A stretch of 59,971 nucleotides of DNA from Mitsuokella jalaludinii DSM 13811. Its GTDB lineage: Bacteria; Bacillota; Negativicutes; Selenomonadales; Selenomonadaceae. The position numbers were made by a program, and so were the translations under genes. Positions 50,301 through 57,476 of this stretch are shown piece after piece. Each line of letters opens with the position of its first letter. Positions within the stretch are counted from its first letter, which is position 1. The notes beneath the pieces were generated by a model that ran no database searches, had not been told where the DNA came from, and saw only the letters and a program-made list of their open reading frames with translations. Location of the stretch: the NCBI RefSeq assembly GCF_000702905.1, contig NZ_JNKR01000013.1:1-59971 (forward strand), read 5' to 3'.

Positions 50301-51595
50301 ATCAGGAAGTCAAGCCAATCGAGCGCCCGCACTTCACCGCGGAGTGCAAGAAGACGCACACGATTCTCGCACCGCAGATGGCCCCGATACACTTCGAGCT
50401 CATCAAGTCGGTCATGCGCGACTATGGCTACAATCTCGTCGTGCCGGAGATGCCGGACAAGGCGGCCATCGACCTCGGCCTGCGCTACGTCAACAACGAC
50501 ATGTGCTACCCGTCCATCGTCGTCATCGGCCAGCTCATCGCCGCGCTGAAGTCGGGTGAGTACGACCCCGACCACACGAGCATCGCGATGTTCCAGACCT
50601 GCGGTGCCTGCCGCGCGACGAATTACATGAGCGTCCTGCGCCAGGCCCTCAAGTACGCGGGCTTCCCGCAGGTGCCGGTCTTCGCCGTGCACGGCCTGCC
50701 GGAGGAGACGGATGCCTTCCGCCTCACGCGCCCGATGCTCATCGCCGCCATCAAGGCCGCGATCTTCGGCGATCTCCTGCAGAACGTCAAGAATCGCATG
50801 ATGCCGTATGAGCTCCAGAAGGGTGAGACGCAGCGTCTCTTCGACAAGTGGATGGCAAAGTGCAAGGACGTCCTCAAGGACGGCGGCTACTTCAAGTTCC
50901 AGCGCACGATCAAGCAGATTGTCAAGGAATTCGACAATATCCCGATCGATGAAGAACTCTGGAAGCCGAAAGTCGGCATTGTCGGCGAGATCCTCGCGAA
51001 GTACCATCCGGTCGCGAACAACCACATCGAGAAGGTCCTGATGGAGGAGGGCGCGGAGGTCGTCATGCCGGACTTCGTTGACTTCTTCCTCTACTCGGCC
51101 TACGACCCAATCGTCAAGCACAGGCTGCTCGACGGCAAGAAGCGGAACAGCTTCTTCGGGCGCATGTTCATCAACATCATCAACTTCTACCGCGCGCCGA
51201 TGCGCAAGGCCCTCAAGAACAGCCGCCACTTCCTCGCACCGCACAAGATCGACGAGACGGCCAAGCTCGCCTCGCGCCATGTCAGCCTCGGCAACATGGC
51301 AGGCGAAGGCTGGTTCCTGACGGGCGAGATGGTCAAGCTCATCGACGAGGGTGTGCCAAATGTCATCTGCCTCCAGCCTTTTGGCTGCCTGCCGAACCAC
51401 ATCACCGGCAAGGGCGTCATGCACGAGCTGCGCGAGAGTTACACGGGAGCCAACCTCACCGCCATCGACTGCGATGCAGGCTCTTCTGAGGTCAATCAGC
51501 TCAACCGCATCAAGCTCATGCTCGCCGTCGCCAAAGAGCGCGGCCCCAAGCAGGAGAAAGAGGCGGAGAAGAGCAGCGAGGGAATGCGAGGGTGA
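47327..51595 (+). CDS. 2-hydroxyacyl-CoA dehydratase-related protein with two fused activase domains
   Basis: This 1422-residue protein has two BadF/BcrA/HgdC ATPase domains in tandem. The first starts at NVGIDVGSTTIKLVVLD and the second near residue 320 at IGIDAGSTTTKITAIG. Both keep the cysteine pair that holds the bridging 4Fe-4S cluster in HgdC: Cys125 (CAGGTG) and Cys164 (SRCGVF); Cys445 (ACSAGCG) and Cys484 (TRCTVF). Then comes a cysteine-rich patch (CRGCGNKC, residues about 607-614) and the DUF2229/HgdB-like part with NDMCYPSI, FQTCGACRATNYM and LQPFGCLPNHI. The start at 47327 has an AGGTGGTG site; the frame opens upstream without similarity. Such proteins are widespread in anaerobes. 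The substrate is unknown; ATP-driven low-potential electron transfer is inferred. Confidence 0.85.
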   Translation: MKSVLNVGIDVGSTTIKLVVLDHEKKILYKNYARHFSEIGNALQENLTHLKSIVGEKKFSFALTGSAGMGIAQRIGLPFVQEVIACAAAVKALIPQTDTVVELGGEDAKITYFGDAPEQRMNGVCAGGTGSFIDHMASLLSTDAKGLDDLAVKGKQIYTIASRCGVFAKTDIQALMNDGAEKADIALSIFQAVVNQTIGNLAQGRPISGHVAFLGGPLHFLPELRKRFIETLKLDDEHVVHVDYGNYFVAMGAALSDEAEVIDVARLEQSIAKAKEAAARETRKADFTLFEDRADYEAFKARHDKDKVRRGDLSAYRGPVYIGIDAGSTTTKITAIGKDKEILYTSYGSNQGSPLKTVVKEMKGLYAALPEGTQIAGAMTTGYGEAIVKAALHADGGEVETFAHLRAAQEFCPDVTFVLDIGGQDMKCFFVKDGSIGNITLNEACSAGCGSFIQNFAEGLHMTPAEFAAKAIDSKAPVDLGTRCTVFMNSKVKQAQKEGADVADISAGIAFSVIKNALFKVMQLKDVRELGDHIVVQGGTFYNDAVLRCMEKLLDRDVIRPDIAGLMGAYGAAILAMEAAEEAGTQQSSLLSPDELDHFSVATSSYRCRGCGNKCLITMQKFPDGGKYFTGNRCERGIGGQKKDSDTPNIYQYKYERLFKYYEPLEQPVRGTIGLPRVLNMYEDYPFWFTFFTKLGYRVVLSGKSSAKMYFKGMATVPSDSLCYPAKIAHGHIMDLIEKGITKIFYPCEPYNMVDDKHPSENHYNCPIVASYAENIRGNMDILREKHIDFLQPFLPINDEKRMAARLYEELGAHEGLKKEEIVEAVDEAYKELAQYRQDVRDYGAKILERVEKTGEQVIMLVGRPYHIDPEINHGIPEMIQSYHLPIISEDAVYHVPVKAAKLKIVNQWSYHARLYHAAQFVAEHPNFTLIQFSSFGCGLDALTTGQVKDILEAHNRIYTMIKLDEVSNLGAARIRLRSLMAALARRKPVPYQEVKPIERPHFTAECKKTHTILAPQMAPIHFELIKSVMRDYGYNLVVPEMPDKAAIDLGLRYVNNDMCYPSIVVIGQLIAALKSGEYDPDHTSIAMFQTCGACRATNYMSVLRQALKYAGFPQVPVFAVHGLPEETDAFRLTRPMLIAAIKAAIFGDLLQNVKNRMMPYELQKGETQRLFDKWMAKCKDVLKDGGYFKFQRTIKQIVKEFDNIPIDEELWKPKVGIVGEILAKYHPVANNHIEKVLMEEGAEVVMPDFVDFFLYSAYDPIVKHRLLDGKKRNSFFGRMFINIINFYRAPMRKALKNSRHFLAPHKIDETAKLASRHVSLGNMAGEGWFLTGEMVKLIDEGVPNVICLQPFGCLPNHITGKGVMHELRESYTGANLTAIDCDAGSSEVNQLNRIKLMLAVAKERGPKQEKEAEKSSEGMRG

Positions 51596-51600
51596 TTGGC

Positions 51601-51639
51601 GGTGCTGATTCGTTGAGGTGAGAGGCGTTTGGCAAAGGG
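51601..51639 (-). repeat. Flank repeat unit, copy 1
   Basis: A 39-bp unit beginning GGTGCTGATTCGTTG and ending TTTGGCAAAGGG on the plus strand. Copies recur at 51650-51689 and 51948-51987, each directly beside the 3' end of an element copy except this orphan. It may mark a lost element. Confidence 0.65.
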
Positions 51640-51649
51640 ATGGATTACC

Positions 51650-51689
51650 GGTGCTGGATTCGTTGAAATGAGTAGCGGTTGGCAAGGGG
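51650..51689 (-). repeat. Flank repeat unit, copy 2
   Basis: GGTGCTGGATTCGTTG...GGTTGGCAAGGGG, similar to copies 1 and 3, and abutting element copy A. Confidence 0.7.
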
Positions 51690-51691
51690 CC

Positions 51692-51865
51692 AGGGTGGTA
51701 TGTCCCGGCTTCGTCGCTCCGTTAAATGGGGCCCATGCCGATGCGTAGCGCTAGGCTGCTTCGCCGCCTGCCGCGGCGCCCTACACGGTAATAGAGGCTG
51801 AAAAGTCCTCGGGCCCCATCCCTGCGGGCAATCACTGCGCTCCTGCAGGCGGTACACACCACCCC
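51692..51865 (-). repeat. Structured element, copy A (full length)
   Basis: This 174-nt copy is oriented on the minus strand. Read that way, GGGGTGGTGTGT at the 5' end pairs with ACATACCACCCT at the 3' end (12 bp, two G-U). Inside, ATGGGGCCC pairs with GGGCCCCAT, CCTGC with GCAGG, and CGCCGC with GCGGCG around GGCAG. Conserved blocks shared with the other copies are GCCTGCAGGAGCG, TTGCCCGCAGGG, CCGCGGCAGGCGGCGAAG and CATTTAACGGAGCGACGAAG followed by CCGG. Confidence 0.75.
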
Positions 51866-51888
51866 GGCCTCAGCTCATACCGCTTTCT

Positions 51889-51940
51889 AAGAGTCCGCTC
51901 TAGCTCCATTTTTGCAGATGGAGTAGAGCGGGCTCTTTTT
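51889..51940 (+). terminator. Strong terminator between element copies A and B
   Basis: AAGAGTCCGCTCTAGCTCCAT pairs along its length with ATGGAGTAGAGCGGGCTCTT (51918-51937), with a few mismatches or G-U pairs, then a T run to 51940. It is the first clear plus-strand terminator after the activase gene, so copy A would lie antisense within that gene's 3' untranslated region. Confidence 0.85.
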
Positions 51941-51947
51941 GATTGCC

Positions 51948-51987
51948 GATGCTGGATTCGCTGAAGTGAGTCGCATTTGGCAAGGGG
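51948..51987 (-). repeat. Flank repeat unit, copy 3
   Basis: GATGCTGGATTCGCTG...TTTGGCAAGGGG, abutting element copy B. Confidence 0.7.
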
Positions 51988-51989
51988 CC

Positions 51990-52165
51990 GGTGGGACATG
52001 TTCCGGCTTCGTCGCTCTGCTAAATGGCCCCTATGGTGTTTCCAGCAACGAAGGAGCTTCGCCGCCTGCCGCGGCGTTCTTACATTGCGACTTGAGGCTA
52101 ATGGAGTGTTAGGGGCCATCCCTGCGGGCAGCCGCGCCGCTCCTGCAGGCGCAACATGTCCCCCC
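51990..52165 (-). repeat. Structured element, copy B (full length)
   Basis: This 176-nt copy is oriented on the minus strand. The outer stem is GGGGGGACATGTT with AACATGTCCCACC (one mismatch), a different sequence from copy A but the same pairing. The inner stem ATGGCCCCT/AGGGGCCAT also differs from copy A while staying paired. The blocks GCCTGCAGGAGCG, CGCCGCGGCAGGCGGCG and CATTTAGCAGAGCGACGAAG are retained. Confidence 0.75.
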
Positions 52166-52168
52166 GAC

Positions 52169-52269
52169 CTCGATGTCAAAGCGCCGCGGCAGGCGGCGAG
52201 GTGTGGGGGCGGTGGGGCGTTTCATGCGGCTCATTTAACGGAGTGACGAAACCGGAAGGGCACCACCCC
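52169..52269 (+). repeat. Structured element fragment E (3' part)
   Basis: Only the 3' half is present, in plus orientation: CGATGTCAAAGCGCCGCGGC, AGGCGGCGAGG, CTCATTTAACGGAGTGACGA, then CCGGAAGGGCACCACCCC, which would be the 3' arm of an outer stem whose partner is missing. It lies back to back with copy B. Confidence 0.65.
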
Positions 52270-52288
52270 GGCGCTTCGCTGCTCGATG

Positions 52289-52332
52289 AAAGAAGAGGGC
52301 GGCAGCGACGAAGCCGAAATACATGCCCTCTC
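52289..52332 (+). repeat. Structured element fragment F (3' end only)
   Basis: AGCGACGAAGCCGAAATACA followed by TGCCCTCTCCC resembles the last block and outer arm of the family. AGAGGGC at 52293 can pair with GCCCTCT, forming a compact remnant hairpin. Confidence 0.5.
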
Positions 52333-52356
52333 CCTACGATACGAATCCTGACTTCA

Positions 52357-52404
52357 AGGACATCTGACCCATTTCTTGACATTTTTCCCATCTGCCGTTA
52401 TGAT
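52357..52404 (+). promoter_or_regulatory. purC promoter with upstream AGGACA motif
   Basis: TTGACA (52376-52381) and TATGAT (52399-52404) are 17 bp apart. AGGACATCTGACCC lies at 52357-52370, a degenerate form of the palindrome seen before purE. CCGTTAT precedes both -10 elements. I infer a shared regulator of the two transcripts. Confidence 0.75.
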
Positions 52405-52453
52405 GGAGGTATGAAAATCCTATCTATCTTTATGTGACGGGAGACGATAACAC

Positions 52454-53326
52454 ATGAAAGAGTATAAGCCGTTCAAATCCGGAAAAGTTCGTGAGGTTTA
52501 CGATGCAGGCGACAGCATTATCATGGTTGCGACAGACCGCATCTCCGCATTCGACCACATCCTCAAGAACAAGATCACGAAGAAGGGCAAAGTCCTGACG
52601 CAGATGTCGAAGTTCTGGTTCGACTTCACGAAGGACATCATTCCGAACCACATGATCTCGGTGGACAATAACGACATGCCGGAGTTCTTCCAGCAGCCGC
52701 AGTTCCTCGGCAACAGCATGAAGTGCAAGAAGCTCACGATGCTGCCGATGGAGTGCATTGTCCGCGGCTATATCACGGGCAGCGGCTGGGCAAGCTATCA
52801 GGAGAACGGCACGATCTGCGGCATCAAGCTGCCGGCTGGTCTCAAGGAATCCGAGAAGCTGCCTGAGCCGATCTTCACGCCGAGCACGAAGGCAGAGCTC
52901 GGCGACCACGACGAGAATGTCTCCCTCGAGCAGGGCGCTGCTGTCTTCGAGAAGGAGTTCCCTGGCCATGGCATGGAGTATGCCGAGAAACTGCGCGACT
53001 ATACGATTGCCATCTATAAGAAGTGCGCTTCGTATGCTCTTTCGCGCGGCATCATCATCGCCGACACGAAGTTCGAGTTCGGCCTCGATGAGGATGGCAA
53101 GATCGTCCTTGGCGACGAGGTCCTGACGCCGGACAGCTCCCGCTTCTGGCCGCTCGAAGGTTATGAGGCAGGCAAGCCGCAGCCGTCGTACGACAAGCAG
53201 TTCGTCCGCGACTGGCTCAAGGCAAATCCGGATAGTGACTACAAGCTGCCGCAGGATGTCATCGACAAGACGATTGCCAAATACGTAGAAGCCTACAAGA
53301 TGATTACGGGCAAGGATCTCGACTGA
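52454..53326 (+). CDS. purC: Phosphoribosylaminoimidazole-succinocarboxamide synthase
   Basis: The 290-residue protein is PurC (SAICAR synthase), which joins aspartate to CAIR with ATP. KSGKVREVYDAGDSIIMVAT, DRISAFDHIL, ECIVRGYITGSGWASYQ and IIADTKFEFGLDEDGKIVLG are diagnostic. At 290 residues it is the longer form. GGGAG precedes the ATG. It has its own promoter and terminator, so it is transcribed at least partly apart from purE. Confidence 0.97.
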   Translation: MKEYKPFKSGKVREVYDAGDSIIMVATDRISAFDHILKNKITKKGKVLTQMSKFWFDFTKDIIPNHMISVDNNDMPEFFQQPQFLGNSMKCKKLTMLPMECIVRGYITGSGWASYQENGTICGIKLPAGLKESEKLPEPIFTPSTKAELGDHDENVSLEQGAAVFEKEFPGHGMEYAEKLRDYTIAIYKKCASYALSRGIIIADTKFEFGLDEDGKIVLGDEVLTPDSSRFWPLEGYEAGKPQPSYDKQFVRDWLKANPDSDYKLPQDVIDKTIAKYVEAYKMITGKDLD

Positions 53327-53338
53327 CCCTTGTCTCTC

Positions 53339-53369
53339 GCTCCCGGCTTGGCCGGGGGCTTTTCCTTTT
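53339..53369 (+). terminator. Rho-independent terminator after purC
   Basis: GCTCCCGGC (53339-53347) pairs with GCCGGGGGC (53351-53359), one G-U, loop TTG, followed by TTTTCCTTTT. Confidence 0.85.
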
Positions 53370-53374
53370 GCGCA

Positions 53375-53425
53375 AGGACACCTGTCCTGTTTTTTGTTGA
53401 CAGCCCAGATTTTTACCGTTATCAT
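53375..53425 (+). promoter_or_regulatory. purE promoter with perfect palindrome AGGACA-CC-TGTCCT
   Basis: TTGACA (53397-53402) and TATCAT (53420-53425) are 17 bp apart. The 14-bp perfect palindrome AGGACACCTGTCCT (53375-53388) sits just upstream of the -35, where an activator or repressor could bind. A related site precedes purC. Confidence 0.75.
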
Positions 53426-53476
53426 TAATGTATGAAATGATGTATTGCTTGAGTGTATAACAGGAGATGATAATCC

Positions 53477-53962
53477 ATGAAAGCAGCTGTTATCATGGGA
53501 AGCGACTCCGACTGGCCAATCCTGAAGCCAGCCGTTGAGCTCTTGAAACAGTTTGGTATCGAGTCGGAAGTGACAGTCGCCTCCGCGCACCGCACGCCGG
53601 CCAAGGTCCGTGAATTCGTCGAGTCGGCTCCCGCCAAGGGCGTCGGCGTCTTCATTGTCGGTGCAGGCGCTGCCGCACATCTCGCCGGTGTCGTGGCAAG
53701 CTACACGACGCTGCCGGTCATCGGCGTGCCGATCAATGCGACGTCGCTCAACGGCATGGACGCACTGCTCTCGACGGTGCAGATGCCGTCGGGCATCCCC
53801 GTGGCGACGATGGCCATCAACGGTGCGAAGAACGCTGCCATCTTTGCTGTCGAGATGTTCTCGATTGCAGATGATGACCTTAAGAAGAAGCTCGCTGACT
53901 ACCGCGCCGATATGGTCGCCGGTGTCGAGAAGAAGGCTGCACGCGTTGCGGCTCAGCTCTGA
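53477..53962 (+). CDS. purE: 5-(carboxyamino)imidazole ribonucleotide mutase
   Basis: The 161-residue protein is Pur[35 protein letters not shown] and [20 protein letters not shown] with [20 protein letters not shown]. It could be class I (needs PurK) or class II (acts on AIR and CO2 directly). No purK is in this window, so class II or a distant purK is possible. CAGGAG precedes the ATG. It heads the purE-purF-purM-purN run. Confidence 0.95.
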   Translation: MKAAVIMGSDSDWPILKPAVELLKQFGIESEVTVASAHRTPAKVREFVESAPAKGVGVFIVGAGAAAHLAGVVASYTTLPVIGVPINATSLNGMDALLSTVQMPSGIPVATMAINGAKNAAIFAVEMFSIADDDLKKKLADYRADMVAGVEKKAARVAAQL

Positions 53963-54048
53963 GCCGCGTCTTAGCGGCCTTCAGGCTCCATCAAGTCCCT
54001 TTGATAAGAAAATGTATCGTCAAGAGAAAAGGAAGAAGCAGAACAACC

Positions 54049-55488
54049 ATGTATGATAATGGCTACAACCCAGAACCGAAGTGGAAAGAGGAATGCGGCG
54101 TTTACGGCGTGTACTCCCATACGGAAGATGTCTCCGGTCTGACGTATCTCGGCCTCTACGCCCTGCAGCATCGCGGGCAGGAGAGTGCCGGCATCGCCAT
54201 CACGGATGGCGCCTGGATGGATGTGACGCGCGGCATGGGCCTCGTCAATGAAGTATTCCGCCATCAGGTCCCGCACATGGAGAATCAGTGCATTGCCGTC
54301 GGCCATGTGCGCTATTCGACGACGGGCTCGAGCCTGCTTGCTAACACGCAGCCGCTGCTCGTCAACTATGCGGGCGGCAAGATTGCGCTTGCCCACAACG
54401 GCAATCTGACGAATGCCGCTGAGATCCGCCATGACCTTGAGCAGCAGGGCACGATCTTCCAGACGTCCATCGATTCGGAAGTCATTGTGAACCTTGTCGC
54501 GCGCTCCCACAAGGAGACGATCGAGGAGCGCATCATCGAGAGCCTCAAGAAGGTCAAGGGCTGCTACTGCCTGACCATCATGACCGAGGAGAAGCTCATC
54601 GGCGCCCGCGATCCGCAGGGCTTCCGTCCGCTCTGCATCGGCAAGACGGAGGAGGGCAGCTGGATCCTCTCGTCGGAGACTTGCGGCCTCGATGTCGTCG
54701 GCGCTGAGTTCGTGCGCGATGTCCTGCCGGGTGAGATGGTCGTCATCGACCAGGACGGTCTCAAGTCGTATCCGTTCGCGACGGACGAGAAGAAGGCCGG
54801 CTGCATCTTCGAACACATCTATTTCGCACGTCCGGACTCCGTCATCGACGGCCAGAGCGTCCACGAAGCGCGCTTCCTCATGGGGCGCGAGCTCGCGCGC
54901 GAGTCGGGCTTCAAGGGCGATATCGTCATCTCCGTCCCGGACTCCGGCACGACGGCAGCGACGGGCTTTGCCTATGAATCGGGCATCCCGTTCGTCGAGG
55001 GCCTGATCAAGAACCGCTACATTGGCCGTACCTTCATCCAGCCGACGCAGAAGAAGCGCGACACGGCAGTCAAGCTCAAGCTCAATGCCATCCGCTCCGT
55101 CGTTGAGGGCAAGTCGGTCATCATGGTTGATGACTCCATCGTCCGCGGCACGACGAGCGGCAAGATCGTCCGCATGCTCCGGAACGCCGGGGCAAAGGCT
55201 GTACATGTCTGCATCAGCAGTCCGCCAATCGGCTATCCATGCTTCTATGGCATCGATACCAGCGTCCGCAAGGAACTCATTGCCGCGACGAAGTCCGTCG
55301 AGGAGATCCGCGAGTTCATCGGTGCGGATTCCCTGCACTTCCTGAGCATCGATGGCCTCAAGAGATGTGTGCCGAACCTCAATGCAGAGGACATGTGCTA
55401 CGCCTGCTTCAATAGTGCCTACCCGATCAAGGATGGCGCAAAGCCGGCAGGCGACAGCAAGTACGTCTTCGAGCAGCGCAAGTGCTGA
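54049..55488 (+). CDS. purF: Amidophosphoribosyltransferase
   Basis: The 479-residue protein is PurF, the first committed enzyme of purine synthesis. Cys16 in EECGVYGVYS is the glutaminase nucleophile once the 15-residue propeptide is removed, as in the B. subtilis-type enzyme. ALQHRGQESAGIA, GHVRYSTTGSS and the PRPP loop MVDDSIVRGTTSGKIV follow. The C-terminal C-x2-C (MCYACFN) is consistent with the 4Fe-4S type. I start at the ATG at 54049; an in-frame TTG at 54001 is less likely. Confidence 0.96.
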   Translation: MYDNGYNPEPKWKEECGVYGVYSHTEDVSGLTYLGLYALQHRGQESAGIAITDGAWMDVTRGMGLVNEVFRHQVPHMENQCIAVGHVRYSTTGSSLLANTQPLLVNYAGGKIALAHNGNLTNAAEIRHDLEQQGTIFQTSIDSEVIVNLVARSHKETIEERIIESLKKVKGCYCLTIMTEEKLIGARDPQGFRPLCIGKTEEGSWILSSETCGLDVVGAEFVRDVLPGEMVVIDQDGLKSYPFATDEKKAGCIFEHIYFARPDSVIDGQSVHEARFLMGRELARESGFKGDIVISVPDSGTTAATGFAYESGIPFVEGLIKNRYIGRTFIQPTQKKRDTAVKLKLNAIRSVVEGKSVIMVDDSIVRGTTSGKIVRMLRNAGAKAVHVCISSPPIGYPCFYGIDTSVRKELIAATKSVEEIREFIGADSLHFLSIDGLKRCVPNLNAEDMCYACFNSAYPIKDGAKPAGDSKYVFEQRKC

Positions 55489-55551
55489 AGGCGAGCCACA
55501 GGATTTTGTCAGACAGGATAAGACAGGATAGGAAAGGAACCAGGAGATCAA

Positions 55552-56604
55552 ATGGCAGAACAACTTACCTATAAGGATTCCGGCGTCGATATCGATGCTG
55601 GCAACTACTCCGTCAAACTCATCAAGGACAGCGTCAAGGCGACGTATCGTCCGGAGGTTCTCGGCGACCTCGGCGGCTTCGGCGGTCTTTTTGCGCTGAA
55701 TTCCGGCAAGTACAAAGAGCCGGTCCTCGTCTCCGGCACGGATGGTGTCGGCACGAAGCTGCGCCTCGCTTTCATGCTCGACAAGCACGACACGATCGGC
55801 CAGGATGCTGTTGCCATGTGCGTCAACGACATCCTCGTACAGGGCGCCGAACCGCTTTTCTTCCTCGACTACCTTGCAGTCGGCAAGCTCGACCCCGAGC
55901 AGGTCGCTGCTGTCGTCAAGGGCGTCGCAAATGCCTGCAAGGAGTCCGGCTGTGTTCTCATTGGCGGCGAGACGGCTGAGATGAGCGGCTTCTACCCGGT
56001 CGGTGAGTACGACATCGCTGGCTTTGCCGTCGGCGTCGTCGAGAAGTCGAAGGTCATCACGAGCGAGCGCGTCAAGGAAGGCGATGTGCTCTTAGGCCTA
56101 CCTTCCTCCGGTGTCCATTCGAACGGCTATTCCCTCGTGCGCAAGATCTGCTTCGAGCACAAGGGCTTCAAGGGCGACGAGTACATCGACGAGCTCGGCA
56201 AGACGATTGGCGAGGAACTCCTGACGCCGACGCGCCTCTATCCGAAGACATGCCTGCCGCTCATCGAGAAATTCGACATCCACGGCATGGTCCACATCAC
56301 GGGAGGCGGCTTCTACGACAACATCCCGCGCGCACTGCCGGAGGACATGGCCGTCGAGATCGACAGCTCCGTCTGGCAGATGCCGACGATTTTCCGCCTG
56401 CTTCAGCAGTGGGGCAATGTCGACTGGCATGAGATGTACCGCACGTTCAACATGGGCATCGGCATGGTCATCATGGCCAGCCGCGAGGAGGCCGACAAGA
56501 TCAAGGCGCACCTCGAAGCCGAGCATGAGACGGTCTACGAGATCGGCCGCGTCGTCCGCGGCAATCACGATGTGACGATCAAAGGCGGCGTGTTCGATGA
56601 GTAA
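55552..56604 (+). CDS. purM: Phosphoribosylformylglycinamidine cyclo-ligase
   Basis: The 350-residue protein is PurM (AIR synthetase): [60 protein letters not shown] and [11 protein letters not shown] are typical. CCAGGAG precedes the ATG. It overlaps purN by 8 bp. Two or three copies of a GACAGGATA-like sequence lie in the purF-purM gap. Confidence 0.97.
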   Translation: MAEQLTYKDSGVDIDAGNYSVKLIKDSVKATYRPEVLGDLGGFGGLFALNSGKYKEPVLVSGTDGVGTKLRLAFMLDKHDTIGQDAVAMCVNDILVQGAEPLFFLDYLAVGKLDPEQVAAVVKGVANACKESGCVLIGGETAEMSGFYPVGEYDIAGFAVGVVEKSKVITSERVKEGDVLLGLPSSGVHSNGYSLVRKICFEHKGFKGDEYIDELGKTIGEELLTPTRLYPKTCLPLIEKFDIHGMVHITGGGFYDNIPRALPEDMAVEIDSSVWQMPTIFRLLQQWGNVDWHEMYRTFNMGIGMVIMASREEADKIKAHLEAEHETVYEIGRVVRGNHDVTIKGGVFDE

Positions 56605-57217
56605 GCAAGTATTGGGCGTGCTGTGCTCCGGCCGCGGCACCGACCTCCAGTCCATCATCGATGCTATCGGCCGCGGTGAAGTCGATGCGACGATTGCCGT
56701 CGTGTTGACCGACAAGCCGGATGCCTACGCGCTGACGCGCGCTGAAAAAGCCGGCATCAAGGCCGTCTGCATCGACCGCAAGCAGTTCGACGGCCGTCAG
56801 CCGTTCGAGGAAGCCCTGATCGCGGCCCTCGATGAGGCAGGCGTCACGCTCGTCGTGCTCGCTGGCTTCATGCGCATCCTGACGCCGTACTTCGTGCGCC
56901 ACTACGCAGGACGCATCATGAACATCCACCCGGCCCTGCTGCCGAGCTTCCCGGGCGCACACGCGCACCGCGACGTGCTCGCCTACGGCGTCAAGGTCAG
57001 CGGCTGTACCGTCCACTTTGTCGACGAAGGCACCGACAGCGGCCCCATCATCCTGCAGGCCGCCGTTCCTGTGCTCGATGACGACACCGAGGAGACACTC
57101 GGTGCCCGCGTCCTCGAGCAGGAGCACATCATCTACCCGAAAGCCATCCAGCTCTACTGCGAAGGCCGCCTCAAAGTAGAAGGCCGCCACGTGCGCATCC
57201 TGTCCGCCAAGCAGTAA
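56597..57217 (+). CDS. purN: Phosphoribosylglycinamide formyltransferase
   Basis: The 206-residue protein is PurN, the 10-formyl-THF-dependent GAR transformylase: [20 protein letters not shown], the catalytic [16 protein letters not shown] and the later [16 protein letters not shown] with the Asp. It starts inside purM, so translation is coupled. Confidence 0.96.
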   Translation: MSKQVLGVLCSGRGTDLQSIIDAIGRGEVDATIAVVLTDKPDAYALTRAEKAGIKAVCIDRKQFDGRQPFEEALIAALDEAGVTLVVLAGFMRILTPYFVRHYAGRIMNIHPALLPSFPGAHAHRDVLAYGVKVSGCTVHFVDEGTDSGPIILQAAVPVLDDDTEETLGARVLEQEHIIYPKAIQLYCEGRLKVEGRHVRILSAKQ

Positions 57218-57255
57218 ACATGCTGGGGATGGGGCTGTGTAAGAAGTAGCTAGGG

Positions 57256-57438
57256 AAGGGGATGGTGTCCGCCTGCAGAAGCGAAGCGCTTGCCCGAAGG
57301 GCTGGCCGACAGATAATCCCCAGCTATGTTCCGCAATGTAAGAACGCTGCGTCAGGCGGCGAACCACCTTTGCCATAAGTAAAGAGGCGAGAAGGCCATT
57401 CAGCGAAGCGCCGAAGCCGAAAAAACTCGCCCCTGCCC
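57256..57438 (+). repeat. Structured element, copy C, in the purN-purH gap
   Basis: This copy has about 180 nt in plus orientation. GCCTGCAGAAGCG, TTGCCCGAAGGGCTGGCC, CGCTGCGTCAGGCGGCG (hairpin with one G-U) and GGCCATTCAGCGAAGCGCCG with AAGCCG match the other copies. The inner stem TGGCC/GGCCA holds, while the outer stem is weaker here. The upstream sequence GTAGCTAGGGAAGGGGATGG is shared almost exactly with copy D. It lies in the 259-bp gap inside the purine run, and would be transcribed sense. Confidence 0.75.
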
Positions 57439-57476
57439 ATGCACGATGTAAACAAACTGAGAAAGAGGTACACACC

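Larger units (their letters stand above)
51596..52453. other. 858-bp intergenic region filled with structured repeats
   Basis: No convincing gene is present. The stretch contains, in order, a direct-repeat unit (three copies), structured element copies A and B (both minus orientation), a strong terminator between them, 3' fragments E and F (plus orientation), and the purC promoter. Small open frames across it are shared by the repeat copies and lack start sites. Confidence 0.7.

Noticed and set aside
48389-51685. 1098-codon open frame on the minus strand, antisense to the activase/dehydratase gene
   Set aside because: It is an exact shadow of a GC-rich coding strand, is rich in Arg, Leu, Val and Asp, shows no motif, and the plus strand carries clear family motifs throughout.
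51601-51987. Three similar 39-40-bp units considered as a CRISPR array
   Set aside because: Only three imperfect copies with irregular spacing of about 50 and 300 bp, adjoining element ends; no cas genes in the window.
51645-52246. Small open frames of 60-115 codons on both strands across the repeat cluster
   Set aside because: They run through the shared noncoding blocks, have no ribosome binding sites, and their apparent protein similarity to each other comes only from the repeated DNA.
52335-52453. Purine riboswitch upstream of purC
   Set aside because: No conserved three-way-junction core or paired P2/P3 loops; the leader after the promoter is under 50 nt. The same holds for the permease leader at 15738-15783.
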